From Hondaea fermentalgiana (taxonomy: Eukaryota > Sar > Bigyra > Thraustochytrida > Thraustochytriidae), in NCBI GenBank assembly GCA_014084085.1, contig NPFB01000122.1, positions 225,331 to 289,330 of the forward strand: DNA of 64,000 nt, read 5' to 3'. The notes beneath the pieces were generated by a model, which was not told the DNA's origin, searched no databases, and saw only the letters and a list, made by a program, of their open reading frames with translations. A program made the translations under genes and the position numbers. Below, piece after piece: positions 40,067 to 50,598 of the stretch. Position 1 is the first letter of the stretch. Each line of letters opens with the position of its first letter.

Positions 40067-40522
40067 TGCGAAGAAACAAAAAGTACTTTGCGGGAGCCTC
40101 TGTTTGCCCCCGCGCGCCTTTGGCCCTCAGCGCCAAGAAGCCAACACCTCACGCGTTGCGCACGGCACGCCACGTTCCGCCGTGAATGGCGTTTGCCACT
40201 TCAGCTTTCGAGCTGCTAGCTTTGCTCGGCAGGAACCGCTGTCACTGTCAATGATCATCAAAAGAAAAGAAAATACTCTAGGCCTATCAAAAACCAGTGC
40301 GAGGCTCCAAGGCATGCTCTCTGTGAACGGATTCTTTACGGGGGTATGATAGATAGTCTTATGCTAATTTTTTGCTAAGGTACCAAAAGTGACAACGAGG
40401 CAATAATTCTTCAAACTTTCTTCTATACCCCCGTGTGCGCTAAGTCAACCTTGACTTCAAAGATCATCGATGAGAGCGACAAGAAGACAGAACGGGTGCA
40501 AGTGCAAGCAGAGTTCGACGTC
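40067..40522. promoter_or_regulatory. Divergent promoter region, coiled-coil / PH-IQ genes
   Basis: 456 bp between outward-facing starts. It contains TAGGCCTA at 40279-40286, about 210-245 bp from either start. The + strand frame is open through part of this region from 40433, but only with a GTG. Confidence 0.5.
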
Positions 40523-43500
40523 ATGGACGACGTGCGCGACGAGGACGTGGCACCGCGCCGAAACAGGACCTCTGCGCATGGAATTAGACGCGGCACGTCA
40601 CCGTTGGCACGTAAGAGGCCACGAACAGAAGAAACGACCACTCGAACCCATGACCAGCACAGTCAGCACTGGCAGCACCACAACAACGACCTCAAGGCCG
40701 ACAGCGACCGCGTTAGTCACCATTGCAAGCCTAGCCGTGGTCACAAACGTAGAGAATTCCTGGGCAAAAGCCCTCGCGCACGCCCCCGCACGGTAGCAGA
40801 AGCTTCGCCAAGCTTTCTACGGAGACCGCAAACTCGGAGCCTTGCAGTCTCACGAGAAAAGCTGCAGAGACGCACGCACACACGCGCCTTGAAGAGAGCC
40901 CAGACGTCTGACGTAGCGCAACGACAACGAAGCAAAGGGGATAAAGAGGCTCATAATGCACAATGGGATGAAGTTTGGACTTTTTTGCCCAAGGTCCTTC
41001 GCTCAGAAAGTGCAAACAATGAGGAAGAAGCAAATGACTCGCAGGAAATGCGCGTTTTTACGTTGCATCGTCGAGAAAGGCCATCAACGAATCATCGTGA
41101 TTCACGTCCGGAACCTGCGAATTCTCCCAGATGTACTGATCATTCAATCTACGCTCGCCCAAAGTCGACGACAGCTTTGAGCCGTCGACCTGTGAACCCC
41201 TTCTTCCAAAGCCGCGAGAGCCCTGCGCGGCCACTGACGACGATGGCTGTTGGACAGCCGGTACCACGACGCGCAAGGACAGCACAAGCACCACTTCCAC
41301 TCCCATTTCTCGACGCCACCTCGGGAGCATGTCGAGGCTGGTTGTTTCGCCAAGGAGAGTTTGCGCATGATATCTTGGACCTTGAGCAAGTTCATCAGCA
41401 ACTTCAATGGAGACCGTTTTACTTTGTCGCAGATTCGCAAGCGCGATCGCTTATCCAGCTTCGTAGCCCAGCATACGACAAGGCTCAAAAGGTTGCTCGT
41501 TTGGATGGTGCCGTGATCGCCGGTCGCGGATTCCGTCGCATGCCGCACGGAGATGGTGTCTTTGTCATGGAGATTGTGTCCAAGACTGGAGTCCGAGATT
41601 GTACGGAGCGCTGGGTACTTGGCTGCCCGGACGAGCGCACAACGCTACGTTGGCTTCAAGTCTTGCGTTTTTGCGCTCTCGGTAGACCGCCCCAAATGGA
41701 GTTTCACTCGAATTTGCTGACTGAGGATGACGTTTTCGGTAATCCTTGTCACGGAAATATCGATCCCGACATCTTTTCTTCGGATGACGAGTCAGACGAA
41801 GAGAAAGGCGCGGAAGGAAAGATTCCCAAGACTTTGATAGCGCAATCTTCTCTCCGCCTCTTTGATGGGATTCCCGTGCGGAAAGAACTCGAAAAATGTG
41901 GCCTCGTGCTAAGACCCGATGGTTCAGTCCTTTCGATTGAAGTCGAGGCTGTACTATGCATTCAGAGCTTTTGGAGAGGCCGACTCGCTCATGCGATCGT
42001 GTTTGGGGAACGCGGCATGCTTGAGCAGTCTCATCGAGCCATTCAAATCCAAGCGTGGTCCCGTCAAATCGAGGCGGTCACGATTGCACAGAAACGCCGA
42101 CGGCAACGGGACGCTGCGATTGCCATACAATGTCTTGCGCGCTCCAGTGCTGCCCGGGGCGTCCTCAGGGTCAAACGTTCTCGCGCCAAAGCAGCACGTC
42201 AAATTCAAGGCGCATATCGCGCCCACACTGCTCGCCAGCTACTCCGAGATCTCCAACGAGCGCGTCGCCAACTTTTGGCTGAGCACTTGGATGGTGTCCT
42301 TGATCAAGTCACGAGGCACTGCGAAAACCATGCGGCCTTGTGCCTAGAGCTGAGTCGCCGCGCGTCTGCACTGCGTCTTCAATGTTTTTGGCGAAGACAG
42401 CTTGCAAGAATGCGCGCGGATCGCATTCGAAGGTATCGCGCTGCCGCAAAGCTGCAGGCAGCGTATATTGGTAGTCGTCATTGGAAGGCATATCGAGCGC
42501 TACGCATCAAAGTACTGCGGATTCAGTCGCTGGCGCGGAGACGTGCTGGGATACTTGCGGCGCGCGAGAGGCGGCATCAGCTTCGTGGTGCGCAGACCAT
42601 GCAAAGAGTATGGCGCGGACATCTTGCTCGTCGTCAGTATGCTGAGACGAAGCGTGCTGCGATCATTCTGCAAAGTTTTGCAAGGCGCGTTCTTGCTTGG
42701 CGTCGCGTCGCCGCGATAAGGCGTGAAAACGCAAGAAGACACGCGGCAGCCACGGTTGTACAGCGTAATGAGAGATGCTGGCGCGAGCGCTCCCGATTCT
42801 TGCACATGCGTGAGCGCCATCGTGCGGCAACCAAAATTCAGACGTGGTGCCGCGCCATTTCGCAAATGCACCGATGGTTGGATATGTCGCATGCAATATT
42901 GGTGCTTCAAACGTTCTGGCGCAAAATTGAGGCCAAGCACCTGGCTCAGCTGTTGTCCGAAGCGCGACAAGCCCGTGCTGCAGCGTGCATTCAACGGGCT
43001 TTTCGTGCGTACTGGTTCTGGAAGAACCTCGTCCAAGGTCGACATAAGGTAGCACATTCTTGGAGGCGGCCAAATTTCTTATTATTCCATGGAGCGCTTC
43101 GTACCTCCGATGGAAAAGCTCAGTTTCTGAAAATCTCTACAGTAGACGAGGTGTTGAATCTACGCGTGGAAATGTTCGATGGTGTGCAAGTAAGCAGCTG
43201 CTCAATATCAAATCGCGCGCTCCTTGAAAGTGGACCTCTTTGGGGAGAGAACTATCGCAATGAAATTGCTCGCAGAGTGTGGAATGTACTCGCTCAAAAG
43301 AAAAAGGTTATGGCACGTGTCCCCCTTTCGGACACTTTAAAGCGCGAAGCACGTCTTCAGCGATTCATGCGCGAGCTTGAGAGTGGCATAGTCCAGCGGC
43401 TGCCCCAAGACTGGGATGCAGTTGCGGCAGAACACACTTCGCTTGTTTCGACGCTGCAACCTATTTTCGACAGAGCCATTAGCGCTAAAGACAGAGCCAG

Positions 43501-45871
43501 CGTCTGCAGTTGCGCTGGTACCCTGAAAGACAAAGATGGCGAAGCCATGCAGAAAGTAGAGTCCTACCATCCAGCGTCTCTCTTTGGCTTTGACCTTGAG
43601 CAGTATTGCTCGGATGAAGCCTCGGATCGTCGAATGCTGGCTATCCAAGACCTGGACGATGTAGAAGTCCTCATCATCAAGGCAGTCTCAGACGAGGCCG
43701 AGCTCGGGCACTTTCGGGATCCTTTACGCGATCTAGAAATCTCGTTCGCCCAGCTCAAGAGTATCGAGATCGAGCTCTCAGAGGATATGAAACGTTGGGA
43801 GCACTCGCTGCGTGATCTCGAGGGGACGCACGCAGCGGACCCCCAGGAGGACCCCGCTCTGGCTGACTACCAGCAGTATGAGAAAGCCTATTTGGAGCGC
43901 AAGATACTTGCAACGAAGACCATTCTTGACGCTCGACAAGAGTCAGCAGATTGTATTGCGCAGCTGCTGGAAGACTTCGACGACCTACGAGCTCGTTTCA
44001 AACAATCAAAACGTGGTATCTTCAATCTTTTGGCAGCAGCGCGTCAAAAGAGAAATGCACTTTTTGACGGGGAGAACGAAGGTCTTCAGGAAGCGCTCGA
44101 AACGTATCGCGCATGCGTCGAGTATATGAGTGTGTACGTGACAAGCTATCTATGCCGTAGCCTGCCTGATCGTGCTCACGCACAAGTTGCCCTTGCAGAG
44201 ACGATGATGACTGCTCGAGTCAAGATCGAGAGCATCCGCGTCAACGCAGGCGCATTAGACCGCACAATTAATCTACAGGCCTCCCACATGGAAGTCGTCA
44301 GTGGAGCTTTGCTATCCTTCACTGATTGCATCGATGCAAGAAAGCGTACTGTCAAAGAAAAGATGCACAAAATGGATGAAGATTTGAACGCGGCGCGCGA
44401 GCGTTGGCTTCAAGAAATTGAGGACGCTGAAATGGAGCTACAGACACATCGAGAGCGATACGAAAAAGTGCACCAAGCGGAGGAAGATGCGCGGATGCTC
44501 ATCGACGAGGAACGTGCCGCAGTTGAGGCCTACGAGGAATATCAGCGACAAAACAGACCGCGCACGAAGGAAGAGATTGCTGCGGAGCTCGAGAGTGAGA
44601 TTCAGGACCTGGCAGACATGTTTGACGTCTCGCGACGCATCCGTCGTTTCCTCATTATTGTGGAAACGTGCGCAAACAAAGCGCAAAAGACTAGTTTTGA
44701 AGCCCGTCAGATTTTCATCGCCTCGCAGCGCGCTCGTGAGATACCTGGCGCGGTTGCAGCGGGAGACTTTGACCAGCTCGAAGATCAATGCATCCGCATT
44801 GGGAAAAGACTTCGTACCGGGCGTTTCTTGCTGGCAGATTTGCAGTCCGCCTTTGAGTTCCACTACCCAGAACTCAGACACCGACTATTTACACTCAAAG
44901 ACGAGGTTAAGCTTGAACATGGCCGCCGACGCAGCCTGCGTGGTAGCGGTGAGAGCGGGGCGCTATCGGACTCTGACAGCGACTCAGAATACAGTGTCCC
45001 CGAAGAGTTCGCGGATGGAAGGATGAATTTGGATCGCGCAATACATTCATGCGCGCAGGACGTCGAGTACCTCGCGGACCTCTGCAGCGAATGGGCCGAG
45101 GTGGTCGGCCCCGAGGAGGCGCAGCGAAGGCGTCAGCAGGCTGACCCACAAGATGATAGCAACACGGAAGCGCAAGTGGCCAACCACGCCCCGAAAAGTA
45201 GACTCGAAAGGATCGCCAAAGCGCCGCAAGAAGGTTTGCAAAGATCGTACGTTTTGTATGTGAATCGAAAGCAGCGCTTTCGCAACCGAGTTCTCGCGCC
45301 GGCATTAAAACGCGCTGGTGACCCCTTTGGCGCCAAAGAAGCGAGAAGGCACGAGGCGGCAACAACGATCCAGCGCCATGTGCGTGGTTTCTTGTGTCGC
45401 AAGCGGCTGCTGATTGAGGCCGTAATACGTGTGCAGCTTGCATACCGCAAGTTCAAGGCCTACAAGAAATTCAAAAAAGCGCTTTTTGCCAGCACGGCCA
45501 AGTATTACGACGTTATTTCGTGTCGATACTATTACGTGTGGGCAGGGGGGAAGGTAGCGTGGGCGCCGCCCGAACCAATTGCAGACTGGTACATTCCGTA
45601 TGGAAAACGTACCAAACGGCCTTTAGGTTACGAGTGGACCAAGGCTGAGGCCGCCACGCTCATTCAGAGCATAGTGCGAGCACGCGCCGAAAGAAAGCGA
45701 TACGTCCAGCGAGTCATGGAGTCCTTTGAAAAAGTGTACGAGCCTTCGCGTCAAGCTTGTTTTTACCAGAACAAATTCACAGGCAAGTGTCAGTGGCACA
45801 AGCCTTTGGGCCTTGGACTGCTCGACATCCCCATCGCTAACCTCGACACAGAGGGTTTCGTAGAAAGGTAA
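40523..45871 (+). CDS. PH-like and multi-IQ-motif protein with WW-like C-terminus
   Basis: Encodes 1782 residues from the ATG at 40523; the frame is open upstream to 40433 without another ATG. The first ~260 residues are basic and disordered. Residues ~270-395 look like a PH domain (GWLFRQGEF, WRPFYFV, closing Trp in RWLQVLRF). About 13 IQ motifs follow at ~475-840 (for example CIQSFWRGRLA and TMQRVWRGHLARR), then a long helical/coiled-coil region to about 1580. Three more IQ motifs (TIQRHVRGFLCRK, VQLAYRKFKAY, LIQSIVRARAERK) lie among two WW-like segments, one with FYQNKFTGKCQWHKP that lacks the first Trp. IQ motifs bind calmodulin or light chains. There is no motor domain, so it is a calmodulin-binding scaffold rather than a myosin. 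Confidence 0.87.
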   Translation: MDDVRDEDVAPRRNRTSAHGIRRGTSPLARKRPRTEETTTRTHDQHSQHWQHHNNDLKADSDRVSHHCKPSRGHKRREFLGKSPRARPRTVAEASPSFLRRPQTRSLAVSREKLQRRTHTRALKRAQTSDVAQRQRSKGDKEAHNAQWDEVWTFLPKVLRSESANNEEEANDSQEMRVFTLHRRERPSTNHRDSRPEPANSPRCTDHSIYARPKSTTALSRRPVNPFFQSRESPARPLTTMAVGQPVPRRARTAQAPLPLPFLDATSGACRGWLFRQGEFAHDILDLEQVHQQLQWRPFYFVADSQARSLIQLRSPAYDKAQKVARLDGAVIAGRGFRRMPHGDGVFVMEIVSKTGVRDCTERWVLGCPDERTTLRWLQVLRFCALGRPPQMEFHSNLLTEDDVFGNPCHGNIDPDIFSSDDESDEEKGAEGKIPKTLIAQSSLRLFDGIPVRKELEKCGLVLRPDGSVLSIEVEAVLCIQSFWRGRLAHAIVFGERGMLEQSHRAIQIQAWSRQIEAVTIAQKRRRQRDAAIAIQCLARSSAARGVLRVKRSRAKAARQIQGAYRAHTARQLLRDLQRARRQLLAEHLDGVLDQVTRHCENHAALCLELSRRASALRLQCFWRRQLARMRADRIRRYRAAAKLQAAYIGSRHWKAYRALRIKVLRIQSLARRRAGILAARERRHQLRGAQTMQRVWRGHLARRQYAETKRAAIILQSFARRVLAWRRVAAIRRENARRHAAATVVQRNERCWRERSRFLHMRERHRAATKIQTWCRAISQMHRWLDMSHAILVLQTFWRKIEAKHLAQLLSEARQARAAACIQRAFRAYWFWKNLVQGRHKVAHSWRRPNFLLFHGALRTSDGKAQFLKISTVDEVLNLRVEMFDGVQVSSCSISNRALLESGPLWGENYRNEIARRVWNVLAQKKKVMARVPLSDTLKREARLQRFMRELESGIVQRLPQDWDAVAAEHTSLVSTLQPIFDRAISAKDRASVCSCAGTLKDKDGEAMQKVESYHPASLFGFDLEQYCSDEASDRRMLAIQDLDDVEVLIIKAVSDEAELGHFRDPLRDLEISFAQLKSIEIELSEDMKRWEHSLRDLEGTHAADPQEDPALADYQQYEKAYLERKILATKTILDARQESADCIAQLLEDFDDLRARFKQSKRGIFNLLAAARQKRNALFDGENEGLQEALETYRACVEYMSVYVTSYLCRSLPDRAHAQVALAETMMTARVKIESIRVNAGALDRTINLQASHMEVVSGALLSFTDCIDARKRTVKEKMHKMDEDLNAARERWLQEIEDAEMELQTHRERYEKVHQAEEDARMLIDEERAAVEAYEEYQRQNRPRTKEEIAAELESEIQDLADMFDVSRRIRRFLIIVETCANKAQKTSFEARQIFIASQRAREIPGAVAAGDFDQLEDQCIRIGKRLRTGRFLLADLQSAFEFHYPELRHRLFTLKDEVKLEHGRRRSLRGSGESGALSDSDSDSEYSVPEEFADGRMNLDRAIHSCAQDVEYLADLCSEWAEVVGPEEAQRRRQQADPQDDSNTEAQVANHAPKSRLERIAKAPQEGLQRSYVLYVNRKQRFRNRVLAPALKRAGDPFGAKEARRHEAATTIQRHVRGFLCRKRLLIEAVIRVQLAYRKFKAYKKFKKALFASTAKYYDVISCRYYYVWAGGKVAWAPPEPIADWYIPYGKRTKRPLGYEWTKAEAATLIQSIVRARAERKRYVQRVMESFEKVYEPSRQACFYQNKFTGKCQWHKPLGLGLLDIPIANLDTEGFVER

Positions 45872-46388
45872 AAGTTAAAGGCAAAACGAGAGATTCAGCC
45901 AGTTCCATAGAGGTCACCTGGAAATGAAAGAACAGATTCAAGCGAATGCTGTATCCTGGAAGGACCAGATTCAGGTTCATACCGGACAGCTGTCCAATGA
46001 TGTCGCCACATTCTGGGGCTCCGCCAAAGTTGCTGTTCCCAATGCCTAAAGAGAAAGAGAGAAAAAGAGAGAAAAGAGGCCCGTATCGGTTTTCAAGAAA
46101 AGGGGGACTAGTATGATGAGCTCGTTTTGCCGGGCGACAAACGGCTCGCGCGATCCATCGCCTGTCGCACAGGAAGGAAGAAAAGAAGACTGGCCCGGTT
46201 TGGCCAGAAATAGCGTTGGGGGCGAAGATTCTCGTTCTGGGCATTGTTCATAATGATTCATCATCACCAATCATAGACCCATCTTGAATTTACCGCGAGG
46301 CCGAGCAGGAGAAAGAGAGAGGGAGAAAGAGAGAGAAGAGTGGATAAGTCAGTGAAAGAGAGAGAAAAGAATCCGTGGAGAAACGCAA
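45872..46388. other. Convergent 3' spacer with GA tracts
   Basis: Between two convergent stops. Purine-rich (GA/GAAA) tracts lie at 46048-46079, 46308-46340 and 46353-46370. No gene is seen. Confidence 0.5.
46308..46370. repeat. GA-rich purine tracts
   Basis: Two imperfect (GA)n/(GAAA)n purine runs separated by about 12 bp, just beyond the stop of the YTH gene (the gene lies on the - strand). Confidence 0.7.
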
Positions 46389-48120
46389 TCACTCTTCCGC
46401 AGCAGGCGCCGGAGCATCAGCAGGTGCTGCTGCGCCGTCAGTCGTGGGCTTTGATCCAGGCGCAGCCACCTTTTTGGGAGCCTTGCCCTTCTTGACTTGA
46501 ATGTCAAATTGGTACTGGGAGCGAAGAGTCTGAGCCCCATCACTACCCTCGACCTTGCGCGAGGAACGAGAGCGGGCAGCGTCGTCGCCGGTGGCCCGTC
46601 CACCGGCGCCTCCGGAGCGAGATCCGCCCTCGCGGTCCCGGTCACGAGGACCGCGGCCGCCTTCACGGTTGGCGCCGCCTTCTCGGCCGCGACCGCCGCC
46701 CCGGCGCTCGTCCATGCCGCGCGAGCTACGTCCGCCGCCACGGCCCCTACCTCGACCACCTCGGGGCTTCGATTCGTGCGACTGGTTATTCGTGTTCGAG
46801 TTCGAGTTCGGGGACGACGACGGGACTACGGTCGAGTCGGCGCCGCGCGAACCACCCTGGCCACCCTGGCCCCGCTGACCGCCGCCACGGCCGCGGCCGC
46901 CCGAGCTGTAGCGCATGCCGCGTCCACGGCCACGCGTGGAACCGTTTGCCGTACGGGGCCGCGGTCCACCGCACATGAGCATCGACTGACGAGGAGGCTT
47001 TCCCATCTGCTCCGCCATCATGTACTCCTGAAAATCAAGAAGAATACCACCATTGAACTTGAACCTGCCCATGGTGTCGAAGGCAAAGTTGCCCTGATGC
47101 GAGGACACTGCATAGACCTTGGGTGTCTCGACAGCTGGCGCCTGCGCGGCATCCGGCTTGTCCGACGGGGCGGAGCCAGCGGCATCGCCGTTCTCACCAT
47201 CCGCGGGCTTGTCAGCACCGGCCGCAGACTCCGCCGAGGCGGGGTCGACGCCATTCGCAGGCGCTGCAGCAGACTCCTCGGCACCGGCCTTGGCCGGCTG
47301 GTCAGCAGAAGCTTCACTCTTGCCATCGCCAGCAGGCGCGGCCGACGAGGGAGCAGCAATCTGGGATGATGAGTTCCGGCGTTGCAAGCGGGATTCGGAC
47401 GGAACATCGGGGTTGTTAAGGAAGTTGATGGTCTTGAGGTTGTGAATGGGAATGTCACGAACGTAGATCCAGCGAAGTTGCACAAAGTGCTCGCCAGAGC
47501 CTTCACCCTTGATCACGGGAGAGAGAACCTGAGCCACACCAACCAACTTGCGCAGACTGGGGATCTTGAAGAAGACGATAAGGGCTCCGACGCCAACGGT
47601 TTCAGCGTAGGCACTGTTGAGCTTGGCCTCGGTCTCTGGACTGTCTGGGACCCAGGCCATTCGCTTGATGGCGTAATACACTTCCATTTCGTTGGCGCAT
47701 TCCACAACAAAGTACCGACGGCCGTTCTGCGATGCGGGCACCTCTTCCGAGTTCACAAAGGCGAGGAAGCCAAAGGCGCAGATGGTGCGCAGGTGCTTGC
47801 ACATCAAGTCGATCTGTTCCATTCCCGGCGGCAGTTGCTGGCCTGTAAGTACCATATTGTGATAACTCGGGTCAAGATTGGCGCAGACCATGGCAAAGGG
47901 GTTCATCTGAAAGTGGTTTGCCCAAACAAAGACGCGCTGTGCCTCGGCGAACTGCCTTGCGCTCGTCTTTACTTCGGCGCTCCAATTCCTGTTCGGGCCA
48001 GTGTTGGACGGACCGCGCGATCCACGATGCTGCTGCTGCTGCTGATGATGATGATCACCGTTGCTGCTGCTACGAGCCTGCTGCTGCTGTTGCTGCTGCG
48101 CCGGGGCGGGGGATGGCGAC

Positions 48121-48153
<33 letters not shown>

Positions 48154-48770
48154 GTCGCAGACTCGTCTTGCGCACCAGAGCTACCTTCTGCGCCAGCTTC
48201 AAGAGCTTGCTGCTCGGGCATGTTCTGGTCGCGAGCAATCTGTGCCCAGCTCATCTGCCCACCAGAGGTCTTTTCACCAACGTTCATGCTGGCAACGGCC
48301 TCCGAGGCTTCAGTCACGTCCTTGTCTGCGCCTTCCGGGGCCTTTGCCTTCTCCACCGGGGCTGGCGCGGACTCGGATTGAGGAGGGGCGGTGCCGGCGC
48401 CAGCGCCAGCAGCGTTGTTGGCTTCTGCAGGCGGCGCCCCCCCTGGAGGTCCGCTGTTGCTGCCGGATCCCATGGGCATTGGTGGATGATACATCATCTG
48501 CGGCGGGTACATCATTGGCGGCATGGGGTAACCGTGCATGCCAGGAGGATAAGCCTGGCCGTACGGATCATACATTGGTTGTCCGTACGCGCCGGGCGGA
48601 GGCGGGGCGGGGTAGCCTTGGCCGCCGCCCACGGGGCCTCCGGGGCCACCCATCATATGCTGCTGCTGCTGCTGCTGCTGCTGGGGGTGCGGTTGACCCC
48701 CTTGTGGGCCTACGCCGTGCTGATGGTCTTGATGCGCCATCTGCGGCGCGTTGTCTGCGTGATCCGCCAT
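46389..48770 (-). CDS. YTH-domain RNA-binding protein with polyQ and RGG regions
   Basis: Encodes 793 residues from the ATG at 48770 (MADHADNAPQ); the frame extends upstream without a better start. The N-terminal half is a Pro/Gly/Tyr/Met-rich prion-like region with Gln runs. Residues ~348-460 match the YTH fold: RRYFVVECANEMEVYYAIKR, the cage position AWVPDS (Trp373), LIVFFKI, LVGVAQVLSPV, then LRWIYVRDIPIHNLKTINFL and NNPDVPSESR, parallel to YTHDF VKWIFVKDVP and ENNDNKPVTNSR. The loop that carries the other two cage tryptophans in YTHDF proteins is shortened and has no Trp. The C-terminus is rich in RGG/GRGRG motifs, which add RNA binding. It is likely a cytoplasmic mRNA regulator; m6A recognition is uncertain. 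Confidence 0.85.
48121..48153 (-). repeat. PolyQ-encoding CAG tract in YTH gene
   Basis: About 11 CAG codons in the N-terminal prion-like region. A shorter Gln run lies at about 48078-48099. Confidence 0.85.
48660..48683 (-). repeat. Second CAG tract in YTH gene
   Basis: Eight tandem CAG codons (Gln run) near the N-terminus of the YTH protein. Confidence 0.85.
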
Positions 48771-48843
48771 CCTTGCTCCTTTTGGCGCAGGACTGACTAC
48801 TGCTCCAAGGCAAATTCGCCGCTGCCACTGCTGCTGCTGCTGC

Positions 48844-49668
48844 TCAGGGTCGCTGCAACGAAAATATCTTTTGTGCGCGAGCAAATCCACGCGCACGCGT
48901 TGAGAGCGCGCGACCGCGCGAGGAGCAACGTCGAGCGCGGGGCGCACGAGCGCGAGGTCCTCGGCCGCAGACCGTGCAGGGTCTTGCTCGCCCTTGCTTG
49001 CCTGTCTGCTGCGCGCGGCCAGCTGCCTGGCTGGCGGGGCGCGTATCCAAGCCGCCTGCCTGCGTGCGTGCCGTTGCTCGCTCGCTCGCACGGCGCGGCG
49101 CCGTCGGGCAGCGCGACTCGCTGCCGCGGCGGGCGGGCGGGCTAGCGCGCGGGCGGGCGGGCGGGCGGTCCGCGCGCAGGGAGCGGNNNNNNNNNNNNNN
49201 NNNNNNNNNNNNNNNNNNNNNNNNNNNNNNNNNNNNNNNNNNNNNNNNNNNNNNNNNNNNNNNNNNNNNNNNNNNNNNNNNNNNNNGGGGGCCGCTCCGG
49301 GGCCCGCTGGAGCGCCTCGAGCTCGGGCGGGAGCCGCCGGGGCGGGAGGGGCTCGGACGGACAGAAGGCCCTCCGCACGAGGCTGGAGGGCGTGCTAGGA
49401 GAGCGCGGCGAGGTGCTCCGCTCGAGACGGCTGCTGGCGGCAGCGGTGCTTTGGGAGAGACTTGTGCGTGCGTGGGCAAAGCTTGCGGCTGCGCGGGCTC
49501 GCAAGTTTGCGGCTGCGGCTGATGCTGTTGATGAGGATGAGGATGAAGATGATGTAGCTCTTGTTCTCGACGTTGTTTGTCTTTCGTGTGGTCGACAGGT
49601 CTCTTCAGCTCCTTTTCGGTCTCCTGCTTTTGCTGCTGCTGCTTTTGCTTTTGCTGCTGCTGCTGCTT

Positions 49669-49705
<37 letters not shown>

Positions 49706-50598
49706 TGCTTTTGCTGCTGCTGCTGCTGCTGCTGCTCTTCCACGAGTCGTTGATTGTGCGCCTCCACACGCTCAAGATGTTGGCATAGTTTGGTGTTGTC
49801 CTCAAGTTTGACCTCGAGAAGTCGACTCAAACGAGCAATCTTGCGATGCGCACTGGAGAGACGCTGGCGCAATGTCTCTCGTTCAGGCGAAAGACAAGTG
49901 TGCGGACTTGCTGGAGGACAAGGATCTTGTTGTTGATGCTGATCGTGTTGTTGATGCTGATCTTGTTCTTGCTCTTGTTTCTTGCTCTCACTTTTCCCCG
50001 TCGCTTGACCTTTCGTGCTTGCAGGATCATCCTCTTGACCGCGCTGCGCACGCGATGAGGTCGACAACGCTTGACTGCAGAGATCAATGGCCTTCCCGAG
50101 AAGCTCAAAAAGCGCCACGCGCGATGAAGTTCGGACCAGAGGATGACTCCAGCGTCGCCTTGAAGCAGAACGAACTCTTTCGAGGCTAGAAAGAGCGTTT
50201 TGCAAAAATGTTTCAACGACGAGGTGTGGAGCTGCGCGACACGTGATGAGCGTTCGCAGCGCATCTGTTACTGCGAGCGGGTGACTCCATGCAGCCGTCT
50301 TACTGCTGCCACCGCGATGATACGCGACCACCAGAATCGCACAAATTGTGCTTTCAGGTGTCGCAAAAGGATTATCGAAGATCTCGTCCCAATCCACCTC
50401 CACGCATACGATACTGGGACAGACTTTGTGCTTCGCGCCTCCCCCTGCGGACGAATGCGCCGCGTCGGATGGAGTTGTACACTCATCCAGAGGGCTTTGT
50501 CCAGCTGCCTTTTCCAGAACCTCGCTGTGGACATGCCATACGTGCTGGGGAATTCCAACGACGCGTAGCTCCACGTTTGCAGGGACTTTGACCGTCAT
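48844..50598 (-). CDS. Hypothetical polyQ protein, 3' end lost in assembly gap 3
   Basis: Starts at the ATG at 50598 (MTVKVPANVELRVVG). Only the ~437 codons before the gap are supported; the frame reopens after the 100 N and stops at 48844, but that sequence is GC-driven and probably not coding. Residues ~1-180 look folded, with alternating hydrophobic strands and helices (VCVEVDWDEIFDNPF, VALFELLGKAIDLCSQAL). A charged Gln/Lys linker, a short heptad region (LRQRLSSAHRKIARLSRLLE, residues ~240-290) and a long Gln/Lys run follow (DNA 49629-49738), then His/Pro/Gln-rich sequence. I do not recognise a family. The coiled coil followed by polyQ suggests self-association. Its true stop may lie in or before the gap. 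Confidence 0.6.
49187..49286. other. Assembly gap 3 (100 N)
   Basis: Exactly 100 N in GC-rich low-complexity sequence, between the supported part of the polyQ protein gene and the YTH gene upstream region. Confidence 0.99.
49629..49738 (-). repeat. Long CAG/AAG tract (polyQ with Lys interruptions)
   Basis: About 110 bp of CAG with AAG interruptions on the coding strand, giving Gln runs split by Lys or Lys-Gln-Lys. It is the longest triplet repeat in the window. Confidence 0.95.

Noticed and set aside
40523..45871. Myosin heavy chain
   Set aside because: IQ clusters suggest a myosin, but there is no P-loop motor domain anywhere in the protein.
47382..49145. 587-codon + strand frame
   Set aside because: Antisense to the YTH gene; polyLeu/Ala runs are the complement of polyQ tracts.
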